Shown here: in pieces, positions 29,003 through 39,966 of the stretch
Position numbering within the stretch: position 1 is the stretch's first letter
How the letters are laid out: every line of letters begins with the position of its first letter
Assembly: GCA_900323505.1 (NCBI GenBank)
Contig: OOIN01000032.1
Span: forward strand, 186,001-250,000
DNA length: 64,000 nt
Direction: 5' to 3'
Source of the DNA: Ustilago trichophora
Lineage: Eukaryota; Basidiomycota; Ustilaginomycetes; Ustilaginales; Ustilaginaceae
Notes under the pieces: generated by a model
Database searches by the model: none
What the model was told of the DNA's origin: nothing
The model's input: the letters and a program-made list of their open reading frames with translations, nothing else
Position numbers and translations under genes: made by a program

Positions 29003-32000
29003 TCAAAAGGCTTCTGCAGGAGCAACAGTCGCCGTCGCCGTCGTCGTTGTCGCAGTAGTAGTAGTAGAGGTGGTGTTGGTGGTAGAAGTGCCTTTGCTCA
29101 GCTCGAACTTCTTCCTCCATTCTTCGAGGTCACCTTTGAGCTGTCGAGGAGAGACGGGTTTGGTCATCCAAGCGTCCATACCGCACGTCTCGATGCCTCT
29201 TGTCTTGTCCTCCTCGGAGCTGAGGGCGGTGACTGCTACGATGAAGGAAGGGTAGTTGTGGGCACGCATCTGCGAACATGCCTCGAATCCGTCTTGAATC
29301 GGTAAAGAGATGTCGAGTAGGACAACAGACGGTCGGAACGAGATGAACTTGGCCACTGCTTCAGCGCCATCGGCCGCTTCCTCGTAGCGAATGTCGAGTC
29401 GTCTGCATAGGGTGGTGAGCAGCTTCATGTTGATCGGATTGTCTTCCACCACCAGGACGCGGAATTCGTCGTTGCGAAGGGGAGTGACAGACGTGTTGAT
29501 CTTGGCAGGAGGCGTTCTGGTTGCACTTTGTGTGGTGCCGTTGACTATTTTCGCTTCCGAGACAGCAACGGGTTGCTTCGAGTCTCCATTCACCACACTA
29601 CTGACATCAGAGGTGCTGTGACGATGTCCAGAAACCCTTCGCGTTCCATTGGAAACGCCAAGCTCGGTGACGCCGACTCGATGCTGCGAGTTGGTTCGAA
29701 CCTGATTGGCAATGTGAATCAGCATCGGGTCCTCATCCGACAGGAATGTCTCCATGAGACGCAACGAGCTAGGTCCGTGTGGCATGGGCAGAGGTAGCAC
29801 CGCTCTTCCGTCGAGCTTCTCGATGCCCTTCTCCTTGATCAGATGCGACGAGCTGATCGTCACGAACCTTGCTTCGGGCTGAACCTGCGAAAGAAGCGGA
29901 AGATCGCCCTCGTCCACCGTCAAAGCTGCTCGTTCGGGAAGAACGATGCAGTCGGCCTCTGCATAGTTGCGCGTCAACTCGATGCCACCCATTGGGATAA
30001 AGTGATCGCAGATTGCATTGGCAAGGCGGCGCAATCCACGCGTCTCGAGACCGTAGAAGGCGATCCTGGAAATGGCAAACTTGGGTGGAGAAGAGCTCGA
30101 CGTGGAGCTGGTGCGGCCGTGCAGTGTCGAGCCACGTTGAAGTGGCATGCACATGGTTACACGCGTACCCAAGTTGACTTCGGACGCCACCGACAGCTTT
30201 CCGCCATACTTTTGCAAGGTGGAAGACACAATCGTCATACCGAGACCGATTCCATCGCGGAACGAGTCGCCCTTGCTGAAAGGTCGAGTGAGCTGGTTGG
30301 TGCAAAAGTCCTTGGTCATGCCAATACCGGTATCCGCCACCTCGATTTCAATGACAGACCATCCATCAGAAAGCTCGGTGTCGACCTCATCCAATGCTCC
30401 TGGTGCAGCGAGGCGGATCGAGATCTCGACATAGCCCTGTCTAGTGAAGCGAATGGCGTTGGAGACGACTTTGCGCACCACATCCTGAAGCGACTTGACA
30501 TTGACGATCCATTCGGTATCGCGAACTTCGGGCGTTGCCTTGATGATGAGCTCGACGCCAGACAGAGGGCCTTCTTGCGCCTTGGATTCAATCTCCAAGG
30601 TGCGCGACTGGAGATCGAGACGCTGCGCAAACTCCCACTCCTCATCAGCGACGGCTTCTACAACCTTGACGATGTCGGCTGAAGCACGCTTGGCGGGCGA
30701 GGGTATACCGGCCTTGATGCCCGACAGATTCTGGAAGCTGAGCAGGTCATCAATGTACGAGTTGAGCGTCAGACCGGACAGCGAGATTGACTCTAGCAGA
30801 GTGGCAAGGACACCATCTGCCGACAAGTCGATCTTGACCACATCATCGTCGTCGTCGTTGCTAATGGCTGCCCGCAGATACTCGACGGCTCCGAGTGCGC
30901 CGTGCAGTGGCGTGCGAAGATTGTGCTGAACATGGCGCAAGAACTCGGCCTGGAAAAAGTCGACCTCGGAGAGCTTCTGACGAAGCAAGCTTCCGAGCGC
31001 GATCTGCATGGTGCTCTCGACAAAGAAGCGCTCCTGCTGATCAAAGCAGACTGGCTCGGTAAACATGATGAGGAACATGATGCCAGGGCGTGCTTTGGCT
31101 CGGTTGTAGCACACGCATATGGCATATGAGCTCACCTGGGTATCGAGAGGGAGCAGGTCAGCCCAGGGGTCCTTGTTCCTTTCTGAACTTGGAGCGGAAA
31201 CGTCGTCGTTGTCGTCGTCGTCGTCCTCTTCATCAGATGACAGAGCTGCATCCGGTTGTCTGCGGTAAAACTTGCATCGTATGTTCATGTTGGTATCTGC
31301 AGCCATCCGCGCTAAAGGAGTGGCAAAAGTGGCCTTGAGACGCTCAATGTCTTCGGGCATGTGTGGTCGACAATTTTCAGGTCCAGAGAAGCTGAGGATG
31401 GTAGGTGGCGGGGAACCCTCGCGCAAGTCGATGGCTTGGAGGACTGTGCCAGCTTCGTTGGTGGAGAGGTTGCGACTCATCCTGGGCGAGATCATGGGCG
31501 AGTCGGGATCGAGTACGGTGGGTGTCGAGACCGACTCGGAAGGGGGAGTAGTAGGCTCGGTGAGATCCTTGTCGTCAAATGAATGCCATGGTGGCAGCGT
31601 CGCATGCGAGAAGGCGGCCGAGCTACGCGGAGAGACGCTCTTGGTGGCTTGGCGCCTAAAACGGAAATTGCTGACGTCAAAGGCAGCGACGGCAGTGGCT
31701 CCAAGACATTCCTTCAACTCTTGGCACGCACGGTCGACGACGACAAGCGAGTATCTCGAGTAGCCATCGCCATCATCAGAGCCCGATTTGGTAGAAGTGT
31801 TGAAGTGTCGGTGCTGAGCATGCACTTGATTTTCCTCGAGGGAGCGAATGAGCGAGCTGGTGCGTTGCTGCATCTCGGCGGCTTTGGCATTCTTCAAGCT
31901 TTGGAATTCCTTTTCGAGCGCATCACCGGCCATCTTACCGATCATGTGAAGCAGATCGGCATCCTTCTCGTCAAAGTTGTCTCGTGGCTGCTCGTCCATG

Positions 32001-32908
32001 ATGCAGAGACGACCGACCTGAACACGGCCTTCGATGCCGTAGAGGCTGTACGAGAGGAAGAGAGGAGCAGAAGCGTAGAAGTTCATGGGCTTGCCCTTGG
32101 CATTGGTGACGGTGCCAGCCAGAGTTGAGGGGCAGGATTGGAATCGCCAGTCCTTCTTGGTGTTGCTGATGACCAGCACCTCGTCATCGGGCAAGAGCAT
32201 GGCATGAGAGCAGACGGTGACGGAGCGAGGGACAATTTGAACAGTAGGGTCACCGCCATCCTGAGCGAGGATAAGCATGTATGCCTCGTCGGGGCTTTCG
32301 ACCATAAAGGAAGCGTAGCTACACTTGAAGACAGCCTTGGCGTGCCTGATGTACAGAAGAAGGGCTTCACGCTCTTGTGCTCCAGTGAGGCCGTGACGAC
32401 GAAGCGCCTCGGCTACACGACGATGCTGACGACGAGGGAGAGGGGGAGCAGCGAGCCAGCCGTTCTTCTTGTAGAAATCCATGGACTCCATCATGGAGTC
32501 GGAGTCAAGTTTGACGTACCGATGTGCTTTTGAGACTTTGAAGGGTTGGCAGAGCTTTGCCGATGTGGTGCGTGTTTGAGAGGATGAGGCAGTGGCCGAG
32601 GAGCTGGGAGTGCGTGAGCCAGATGCATTTGCTGATGTTGAGCTTGAGGCTGAAGGAGCACAGGTAGTGGTGCCATTTGGAGCGGGTTCTGAAGCGTCAG
32701 GAGATGACTGTGGCTCGACTTTCTCGGACCAAGTGCCGAGTTGATACTTGCGAAGCCATGCACCCCATGCGATGGGGCAGTTGGGAGCTTGGACAGCATT
32801 CGCGGCAATCTTGCGTGCAGCGGTGTCGGATGAGAGACTGGAGGCACCGGGCGACGCGGGCCTCACGATCGACTGCTGGAGCGGGTGAGGAGGAGGCCCA
32901 ACTGACAT
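29003..32908 (-). CDS. Cytosolic GAF-type hybrid histidine kinase with receiver domain
   Basis: The single-exon frame codes for 1301 residues. Order: Ser-rich N-terminus with a WGAWLRKYQLGTWSEK motif, a GAF-like domain (about 180-330), a long variable region, HisKA with FLRHVQHNLRTPLHGALGA (phosphoacceptor His near residue 663), HATPase_c with SNAIRFT N-box (about 815), VADTGIGM (about 860) and GIGLGMTIV, and a C-terminal receiver (RVLVVEDNPINMKLL, phospho-Asp in VVLLDISLP near 1196, switch T in VAVTALS, K in WMTKPVS). No membrane segment and no HPt domain are visible, so signalling would go through a separate HPt protein to Skn7/Ssk1-type regulators. The H-box reads QHN where most have SHE. 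I cannot assign a fungal HK group. Confidence 0.92.
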   Translation of the reverse strand: MSVGPPPHPLQQSIVRPASPGASSLSSDTAARKIAANAVQAPNCPIAWGAWLRKYQLGTWSEKVEPQSSPDASEPAPNGTTTCAPSASSSTSANASGSRTPSSSATASSSQTRTTSAKLCQPFKVSKAHRYVKLDSDSMMESMDFYKKNGWLAAPPLPRRQHRRVAEALRRHGLTGAQEREALLLYIRHAKAVFKCSYASFMVESPDEAYMLILAQDGGDPTVQIVPRSVTVCSHAMLLPDDEVLVISNTKKDWRFQSCPSTLAGTVTNAKGKPMNFYASAPLFLSYSLYGIEGRVQVGRLCIMDEQPRDNFDEKDADLLHMIGKMAGDALEKEFQSLKNAKAAEMQQRTSSLIRSLEENQVHAQHRHFNTSTKSGSDDGDGYSRYSLVVVDRACQELKECLGATAVAAFDVSNFRFRRQATKSVSPRSSAAFSHATLPPWHSFDDKDLTEPTTPPSESVSTPTVLDPDSPMISPRMSRNLSTNEAGTVLQAIDLREGSPPPTILSFSGPENCRPHMPEDIERLKATFATPLARMAADTNMNIRCKFYRRQPDAALSSDEEDDDDDNDDVSAPSSERNKDPWADLLPLDTQVSSYAICVCYNRAKARPGIMFLIMFTEPVCFDQQERFFVESTMQIALGSLLRQKLSEVDFFQAEFLRHVQHNLRTPLHGALGAVEYLRAAISNDDDDDVVKIDLSADGVLATLLESISLSGLTLNSYIDDLLSFQNLSGIKAGIPSPAKRASADIVKVVEAVADEEWEFAQRLDLQSRTLEIESKAQEGPLSGVELIIKATPEVRDTEWIVNVKSLQDVVRKVVSNAIRFTRQGYVEISIRLAAPGALDEVDTELSDGWSVIEIEVADTGIGMTKDFCTNQLTRPFSKGDSFRDGIGLGMTIVSSTLQKYGGKLSVASEVNLGTRVTMCMPLQRGSTLHGRTSSTSSSSPPKFAISRIAFYGLETRGLRRLANAICDHFIPMGGIELTRNYAEADCIVLPERAALTVDEGDLPLLSQVQPEARFVTISSSHLIKEKGIEKLDGRAVLPLPMPHGPSSLRLMETFLSDEDPMLIHIANQVRTNSQHRVGVTELGVSNGTRRVSGHRHSTSDVSSVVNGDSKQPVAVSEAKIVNGTTQSATRTPPAKINTSVTPLRNDEFRVLVVEDNPINMKLLTTLCRRLDIRYEEAADGAEAVAKFISFRPSVVLLDISLPIQDGFEACSQMRAHNYPSFIVAVTALSSEEDKTRGIETCGMDAWMTKPVSPRQLKGDLEEWRKKFELSKGTSTTNTTSTTTTATTTTATATVAPAEAF

Positions 32909-33734
32909 GGTGGGAAGTGTTGCGCTTTGGGCCGAGGGGAGACTATGGATGATGGTCAGAGGTTGTCGCGAGCATGAGTAATGTGGTTTGAGCTGTGTTG
33001 ATATTGTTGGATTTCACGCTGGTCGAAGAGACTCGAAAGGGGTGAAGGGGGCCTATTCGAGGCTGGCTGAACGATAACAACCGAGCAGACACAAGCTGGT
33101 TGGAGGGTGTTGTCAACAGATTAGGCGATCAAGCAAGAGAGACAGAGACGAGATGGCAGAGGTCGGAGGCGGATTGGATAAAGTTGAGGGGAGGCTGACA
33201 GCAGAAAGGTGCGAATTCGAGTAGAGGATAGAGATGCAAGCGTATGGGGGCCGAGGATCAAGTGGATACTGAGATGCAATGCTGCGCGTGATTGATGTGG
33301 GATGGGCAGAAAGTTGATGCGTTCAAGGGAGACTAGGCTGAGCTAGACGAGATGGTGTTTCGTTGACACCCACGTACAAAGCTGGCGCGTAGTTTGGAGA
33401 CGAGAGGAGCACTTGAACTTGCCGAAGCCAAGGCGGAGAGAATGAGAGAAGCGCAAAGAATGCGAAAGCCAAAGCAACGGGTCCAACGATCCGGGTGGGG
33501 AGAAGAAGATTGAAGATACTGTAGCGTGCCGCGAGGTTGCAAGGTGGTGGTGGTGGGACCGGAAGTAACGAGAGAGGCCGTTGTGGGAAAAGGATGGGAT
33601 CAGGTCGAGAGCATGTCGAAGAGTGGAATTGACGGTGAGAGAATGTGATTGAGAGAGATAGAGAGAGAGAGGAAAGACAGCAAGGATGGGATGAGGGGAG
33701 GATGATGATGACGAGCAAGGCCGATGGACGAGGC

Positions 33735-33790
33735 AAGGCAAAGCAGAGCAAAGCAGAGAGCAAAGCAAAGCAAAGCAAAGCAAAGCAAGG
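33735..33790. repeat. Imperfect CAAAG pentanucleotide repeat
   Basis: Interspersed CAAAG and CAGAG units, with five perfect AAAGC-type copies at the right end, in the upstream region of the histidine kinase gene. Confidence 0.8.
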
Positions 33791-34916
33791 AGCAGAGAGA
33801 GACAGAGAGTGGTGGAATGCCAAAAAATAAAATAAAAATTGAATTTTGGACTTGAATTGGAATTGCGGTTCGCGGTGGCTCAGTTGCCCATGTTGACTGC
33901 TGTGATGATTGATGATGATGGAGGAGGACAGGATTTCAACTTTGACAGTGTTGGACAAAAAGTGCCGCACAGATCGGCTACACTTTTACCACGTTTGACT
34001 CTCCGCGTGAGCTGACCAACAGCCAAAGTCCACGGGGCAGCTTTTATTTCAATTTTTTCTTTTCAATTTTTCCGTAGCCGAAAGTGAAAGTGCAAATTGG
34101 CATGTCCGCGGTAATATTTAAACGCGAAATCTCGTGTTTTCTCTGCAGAAATTGCAGCCTTTTTGGACAAAAGTGCTGGTTGAAAAGAGGTTGAATCTTG
34201 CCAGATTTGTTCGGTGTCGGTGGCCGGTCGACGCAGAACGGTCGCGCGAATGCAATTGAATCAATCTCATTTTGGCTGCTCGTGTACTGTACAGTATCGG
34301 TAGTCCGGAATTCACTATCCGTTTCGACGTTCGTTTGACAGCACGTCCTCAAGGACCAGCTACTCTTGCAACTCAGGCATTCAAATGGAATCTAGAATCT
34401 CGACGCTCAGCACGTACTGTATGTACTGTACAGTTGAAAGCAGTCAAGGCAACCAGCCAAAAGATGCAGCTTGCCATAGCCGAGGCTGACCTGGAACCGT
34501 GGGGATGAGGAACATGAACAAAAAAAAGGAAGCATTCTCTGTCAAAGCCTTCCAGCCGAACCACCACAATTGGCGCCACATTTGTCAACTTCTTCGCTCT
34601 TTTCTACTGTATTTGACTGGACCTTGGAATGGATGCCGTGTCTGCTCCGACGTGTCTTGTTCTTTTTGCCGCCCAGATGAGACAAGAAAATCACGCCTAG
34701 CCCCTCACCAACTCTACTCAATGTGCCGTGCCGGTCAAGCCAGATGCGCTGGGATTGCAAAGTGCAAACAACAACAAGGAGCCGCTGTTGCTCTTCATTC
34801 TCTCTATCAAAGTTGATTGCTCCGAGAACTGCAATTCTTTTTGTGTCGCGGTTCGGTTATCCTTCCGTCTCGCGTGTTTGTGACCTTAAGCGGAAGGTAC
34901 GGACTTGAGGGTAGGA

Positions 34917-34917
<1 letters not shown>

Positions 34918-34971
<54 letters not shown>
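34918..34971. repeat. Trinucleotide repeat (TGC)18
   Basis: Eighteen perfect TGC units followed by TG-TTG-TTG in non-coding DNA. The poly-alanine frame through it shows no other coding character. Confidence 0.93.
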
Positions 34972-34976
<5 letters not shown>

Positions 34977-36313
34977 TTGTTTCTATTTTGGCATCATCCT
35001 TGTTGTTCGAGGAATCGCTGCTGTATCACGTTCCCAACACCTTTTCCCAGAACAAGCCAATGATGGTATTATGGTTTGCCTGTTTTTCAACAGGCTGGTG
35101 ACATATTTCCATTGCGCAATTGCTGGATTGTACTGTACTGTATGCTGTTGGCCTGAAACTCTTTGCTCATCGATGCGAGCGGAGGTCAAACTTCTGCCAC
35201 CTGTTCCCTCCCTCTTTCTCGCGAGCTCCAATCGCAGCTGCAGTAGAGAAATTTCCAAAAAACGCTCTATTTTTCTTCTTCTCCACGACACTGTTTTTGT
35301 GGTACACTAAACGAGACTGTCCGGGGCCAAGCAGACTTTCATTTTACCCGTCTGGTGCCATCCTTCTGTTGCTCCTGTTGCCTGTTTCAAAGAGATTCTT
35401 CTCTACTCTCACTGAATTGCCCCCACTTGGCCTTTCGGACTGATATGCGCCTACGACCGAACATAGATGCATTCTCGATACAATCTCGCTACACTACCTG
35501 TCTGAGCGAGGTACACTCTGGTGGCGCCCCTGCTTGTTGCGATCCACACTGGCTGTCATCAACCCAGAGTTCCGTCGGAGCAACAACACAGGCCCTTTGT
35601 TGCGGTACACTGTATGCAGACTATCACTCATCACTGCTTTTCCACAGTATTGTTGAAAGAAACAGCCAAGCCCAATTCACCTTCCATCTCCGCAAAAGCA
35701 GTTTTCAATACAAATGATGATGGGATTCAAGACATGTTCAAAAGATGACAAATCCATGCTTTCGTGTACTGTAGACGTGACACGCAGCTACACAACTACT
35801 TGGTCTCACGGCATATGGCCAAGCTGTCGGAACTTTGTTATGTTCCTGACTTTGCCTTTGCAGAGAGTTCGCTTTCTTTTCTGAAGCAATTTTGATGGAA
35901 CATGTTAGACTTTTCTCCTCTCCTCATCGCCCGATGCGAAGAATTGTGTTCCCGATAACCAGTCACAAATCTCCGCAAGAAGGCTCAAGAAGACACTCGA
36001 ACAGTCCTACAAATTCGGTTTCATTTTTTTGTTTTTTCTTCGAGGTTTTTTTTGTTTTTTTTTTGTTTTTTTTTTTTTTTTTTTTTTGCTGAGCGCTTAG
36101 GCCCAGGTCACAGTCATTCAAGAAGATCTGCTATCAGAGGAAAAAGAAAATAAAAAGGCAGCAGAGCAGTACAATAGATTCAACTCCACACGTTTCTAAG
36201 AGGTGTGTGTGTGGCGTGCAGCTCAAACGACATCCTATCTTAACCAACACTCTTGTACTGTTTAGCGGTCTTCATCTTACCATCACCCATTCCGACCCAT
36301 TCATCCCCCCTTA

Positions 36314-38020
36314 ATGAAACGCACAACAGAACCATCAGAAGGACCGTTGCAAAAGAGACCCAATCACACCGATCCTTCCAACGACTCCACAATCGACGAC
36401 GTCGAGATCACCGACGCACTCACCATGTCTTCCTCTTCCAACGCCCCCGCTCCTGCTCAGCAGGACTCCAAGGACTTTTTCAAGCCTATCGGAGACTACG
36501 TTACCGACGACAAACAGGTCGCCGGCACTGCTGAGGGCGCTGGCGCTGCTGGCGCCGAGGGCGAGCAAAAGATGGTCGAAGAGATCAGCTCTCTCTGCAT
36601 GGAATGCCACCAAGAAGGTACCACCCGTATGCTTCTCACCTACATCCCTTATTTCCGCGAGGTGATCGTCGTCTCCTTCTCCTGCCCGCACTGCGGCAAC
36701 CGCAACAGTGAGATTCAGTCCGCCGGTCAGATTCAGCCCAAGGGTTGCCTCTACACCGTCCACGTCACCAACACCGCCGACCTGAACCGTCAAGTTGTCA
36801 AGTCCGAGTACTGCACCGTCAAGATTCCCGAACTTCAGATCGAGATCCCACCAAAGAAAGGTCAGCTTACCACCATCGAAGGTGTCATCTCGGACACTTT
36901 GCGCGACTTGGAGCTCGACCAGCCCTTGCGCAAGCACATGCAGCCCGAGGCTTACGCCAAGATCGAGGAAGTTTGCGACAAGTTGAGGGACATTCTCGGC
37001 GAAGAGAAATCCAGCGACGACGATGAAACAAAGGAGCACAAGGCCAACGAGTCTGGTCTTCGAAGTCTTGGCCCTGTTGGAGGAAGCTCTTCCAACATGA
37101 GCGCTGAGCAGAAGGCCAACCGCAAGGTCCCTCCCTTCTCAATCCGTCTCGACGATCCATCTGGCAACTCGTTTGTCGAATTCATGGGCGATGTTTCCGG
37201 CAGAGGAATGTCGGATGCCAAGTGGTCCAAGCGCGATTTCCCGCGAACCAGGGAGCAGAACGAACTTCTCGGACTCTCCGGTCCTGCTGCCGTTCCCGCC
37301 GGAGCCACCACCACCACCACCACCACCACCACCACGGCGGAAGAAGAAGTCCACACCACCGGCTTCAACAAAGAAGCTGGCGAGACCCAATTCGACAATG
37401 AAGAAGTCTACACATTCGCCGGCATCTGTTCCTCGTGCAACGCTCCTCTCGACACCCGCATGAAAAAAGTCAACATCCCTTACTTTAAAGACATCCTCAT
37501 CATGTCTACCAACTGCGACAATTGCGGATACAAGGACAACGAAGTGAAATCCGGAGCTGCCATCTCGGAACAAGGACGAAAACTTACTCTCAAAGTTGAA
37601 GACAAGGAAGATCTCTCCAGAGACATTCTCAAGTCGGAAACTGCTGGATTTGCCATTCCCGAAATCGACCTTCATCTTTCTCCTGGAACGCTCGGTGGAA
37701 GATTTACCACGTTGGAAGGTCTGTTGCAGCAAGTATACGACGAGTTGTCCGAGAGGGTCTTGATGAGAGGTGATAGCTCGAGTCAGGCGCAAAACTTTGA
37801 AGGCTTTTTGGGCAAGCTTAAGAGTGTTATTGCTTGCGATACGTTGCCGTATACCGTGATTTTGGACGACCCTTTGGCAAACTCGTACATTCAGAACCCA
37901 TACGCTCCCGATCCGGACGAGCAAATTACTGAAGAGGTTTACTTCAGATCTTATGATCAGAACGAGGATCTCGGTTTAAACGATATCAATGTCGATAATT
38001 ATCATCAGCAGGAAAAGTGA
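36314..38020 (+). CDS. ZPR1: Zinc finger protein Zpr1
   Basis: The 568-residue protein has two tandem ZPR1 modules, each a C4 zinc finger followed by a beta domain: first CMECH...CPHCG (from about residue 96), second CSSCN...CDNCG (from about residue 375), with conserved YIPYFREVI and NIPYFKDIL segments. Zpr1 binds newly made eEF1A and works as its folding chaperone, and shuttles to the nucleus. A 10-residue Thr run (from a CAC repeat at about 37306-37335) sits between the modules. Two starts are possible: ATG 36314, or ATG 36425 (CACCATGTC, better context, 531 residues). I keep the longer frame. It is convergent with CYP8. Confidence 0.94.
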   Translation: MKRTTEPSEGPLQKRPNHTDPSNDSTIDDVEITDALTMSSSSNAPAPAQQDSKDFFKPIGDYVTDDKQVAGTAEGAGAAGAEGEQKMVEEISSLCMECHQEGTTRMLLTYIPYFREVIVVSFSCPHCGNRNSEIQSAGQIQPKGCLYTVHVTNTADLNRQVVKSEYCTVKIPELQIEIPPKKGQLTTIEGVISDTLRDLELDQPLRKHMQPEAYAKIEEVCDKLRDILGEEKSSDDDETKEHKANESGLRSLGPVGGSSSNMSAEQKANRKVPPFSIRLDDPSGNSFVEFMGDVSGRGMSDAKWSKRDFPRTREQNELLGLSGPAAVPAGATTTTTTTTTTAEEEVHTTGFNKEAGETQFDNEEVYTFAGICSSCNAPLDTRMKKVNIPYFKDILIMSTNCDNCGYKDNEVKSGAAISEQGRKLTLKVEDKEDLSRDILKSETAGFAIPEIDLHLSPGTLGGRFTTLEGLLQQVYDELSERVLMRGDSSSQAQNFEGFLGKLKSVIACDTLPYTVILDDPLANSYIQNPYAPDPDEQITEEVYFRSYDQNEDLGLNDINVDNYHQQEK

Positions 38021-38113
38021 AAATATCGACGAGGCTTCTGTACAGGCTTGATCGGATGGTTTGTTTCATTTTCGGTAATGTTCTATTGTTGGATTCGTTC
38101 TCACTGCAGCTCA

Positions 38114-38141
38114 TGTGTGTGTGTGTGTGTGTGTGTGTGTG
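38114..38141. repeat. GT microsatellite between ZPR1 and CYP8
   Basis: Fourteen perfect TG units in the 248-bp convergent spacer. Confidence 0.9.
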
Positions 38142-38268
38142 ATGATCCACCGAACGCTTGCGTTGGTGAACGGCTCTTTAAACGAGCTATTGAAAGATCA
38201 TGGTACAGTCATTTGTGAAAGAGAGCGTAGTGTTGATGATTTTTTTTTTTTGCTTGACTCGAGTCCTA

Positions 38269-39966
38269 CTACCAAGCGGAAAAGTCACCAAACCCACTCG
38301 TCCCCTTCCTCTTCTTACTTGCACCCTGTCCAAGCGCATTCTGACCACCCGCCCCATTGCTGCTCGCTGTCTTTCCCTTGGCAGAATTAGTCATATATTT
38401 GCCAATGGATCCACTCGAACAAGCCAACAAGCTCTCTTCCTTCTTACCCCTACCAGCATCTTCCGCGTTATCTGGCAACTCTGTTCCCAACCAAGTCGTT
38501 CTATCGGCCTCTCTTCGTCTTTTCTTCTCCATCCGTCGGATATAATCTGGATCTGTAGGATCATTTGTCTTGGCCGACTGTTTCTGTTTCAACTGGTACT
38601 GTTCAAAAGGGTCTTCGGTGACTAGTACGTCTTGAATTTTGATTTTGCGTAAAGGCCGATCCGTGCCTTCCTCGGAAGGGATTTGCTCTAAAGCTGTCAG
38701 TGTCTTATCTTTTTCCCCGTCGACGAGTCTTCCAAACACGGTGTGTTTGCCGTCAAGATGAGGTACGGCTCGATAAGTGATGAAAAATTGACTGCTGTTG
38801 GTTCCCGCTCCCTTATTGGCCATGCTCAATACTCCTCTGCTTTCGTGCTTGAATGCTCCAGGTTCTCCATATTCGTCTCTGAACTCGTGACCCCAAATGC
38901 TCTGACCGCCTCGACCGGTGCCGGTGGGATCACCACCTTGGATCATGAACCCGCGGATGTTGCGGTGGAATATGGTATCATCGTACTTGCCCTGCTTGCA
39001 GAGCTGGAGGAAGTTGTAGCATGTTTTGGGTGCACGATCGCAATGCAATTCCAGATTGAGCGGGCCAAAGTTGGTAGATAGGCGGACATAAGCCTTGGAA
39101 CGGTGGCGAGACTTGATGTGCGAAAACATGGTCTCTTCGTCGTCCAAGACAACTCGTTCGATGGCTGTGCGTGGGGTCAGGGAAGACGAGGTGAACGAGG
39201 CGGCTGTCATTCCTGTCGAGTGGCCGGTGGCTTTGTTACGCGTATAGGCTGTACTGGGCTCATTGGTGCTGCTTGAGGAGGTGGAGGAGGCAGCTCGAGA
39301 TTCTGGCTGCGCGGGGCCACGCAGCTTACTGAGCAGCTTCTGTGCGCTTCCTGTCGCTCTGGCATTCACTTGTTCGGAAGTATCAATGCCCTTATCCACC
39401 TGGGTAAGCGCCAATCCTTCCTTGACATGATGCATCGAGCTAGGACTTCTCGTCTCTGGCCGCTCTGGATCTTGTACCGTGATAATGTCTGCTTTGGTGA
39501 ATGCTTGATCGGTGACTAAATCCTTCATGTACTTGGCCTTGACATTCAACCTCTGCACGGTATCCCACAGAAACACATTACCACTCTGCCGTATCGCGAC
39601 GAGATGAGAGTGGTGACCAAGCTGCTTGAATGACACGGGATCGTGGAATTTGCCCTGTTCGTTCTTGTGAAAGTTGAGACGAACGACATCATCAAGCTCG
39701 AATGGTTTGCCGGTGACCGGATGAATGCCCCCAAACTTGCGCAAGAAGGGGATGAGGTTGGTGAGCTCAAAAGCGACACCACAGTCGGGAGAGCAGACAG
39801 GGATGGACCAGGGTTGGAAAGAGATGGCGCAGCAATCGTAGGAGACGGGTTGGAAGGAGGCTTGCTCGATTCCACCAGCTTTGCCAGAGGAGGCCGAATG
39901 GGCACCGTACACTCCAGAGTGCTCGGCTGCGCTAAGAAAGGGTCGATCCGATTTGCCGTGTCCCAT
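38269..39966 (-). CDS. CYP8: U-box cyclophilin, peptidyl-prolyl isomerase-like 2 (CYP60/PPIL2)
   Basis: The 565-residue protein starts [18 protein letters not shown], has the PPIL2-type U-box (about 45-125; [22 protein letters not shown] and [20 protein letters not shown]) and a cyclophilin domain (about 300-450; [45 protein letters not shown]) with the catalytic Arg of FHRNIRGF. It is a nuclear isomerase with ubiquitin-ligase potential linked to spliceosomes. The C-terminus FGDFSAW is the family ending. Length (about 520-570) is normal. The upstream region is shared divergently with the phosphate transporter gene. Confidence 0.95.
   Translation of the reverse strand: MGHGKSDRPFLSAAEHSGVYGAHSASSGKAGGIEQASFQPVSYDCCAISFQPWSIPVCSPDCGVAFELTNLIPFLRKFGGIHPVTGKPFELDDVVRLNFHKNEQGKFHDPVSFKQLGHHSHLVAIRQSGNVFLWDTVQRLNVKAKYMKDLVTDQAFTKADIITVQDPERPETRSPSSMHHVKEGLALTQVDKGIDTSEQVNARATGSAQKLLSKLRGPAQPESRAASSTSSSSTNEPSTAYTRNKATGHSTGMTAASFTSSSLTPRTAIERVVLDDEETMFSHIKSRHRSKAYVRLSTNFGPLNLELHCDRAPKTCYNFLQLCKQGKYDDTIFHRNIRGFMIQGGDPTGTGRGGQSIWGHEFRDEYGEPGAFKHESRGVLSMANKGAGTNSSQFFITYRAVPHLDGKHTVFGRLVDGEKDKTLTALEQIPSEEGTDRPLRKIKIQDVLVTEDPFEQYQLKQKQSAKTNDPTDPDYIRRMEKKRRREADRTTWLGTELPDNAEDAGRGKKEESLLACSSGSIGKYMTNSAKGKTASSNGAGGQNALGQGASKKRKGTSGFGDFSAW

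Larger units (their letters stand above)
32909..36313. other. 3.4-kb non-coding divergent region between the histidine kinase gene and ZPR1
   Basis: No convincing gene is visible on either strand. It contains a CAAAG-type repeat (about 33735-33790), a cluster of TACTGTAC elements including a perfect palindrome at 34285-34296 and further copies at 34424 and 35131, an 18-unit TGC repeat (34918-34971) and a T-rich tract (36023-36087) before ZPR1. Open frames such as 33323-33970 (minus) are built from simple repeats. A long regulated leader of the kinase gene or a non-coding RNA could lie here. Confidence 0.55.

Noticed and set aside
33323..33970. Minus-strand frame of 215 codons upstream of the histidine kinase
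   Set aside because: Built from CAAAG and GA simple repeats, with Leu/Ser-rich random-looking translation.
34817..35101. Poly-alanine open frame
   Set aside because: It exists only because of the (TGC)18 repeat; no other coding character.
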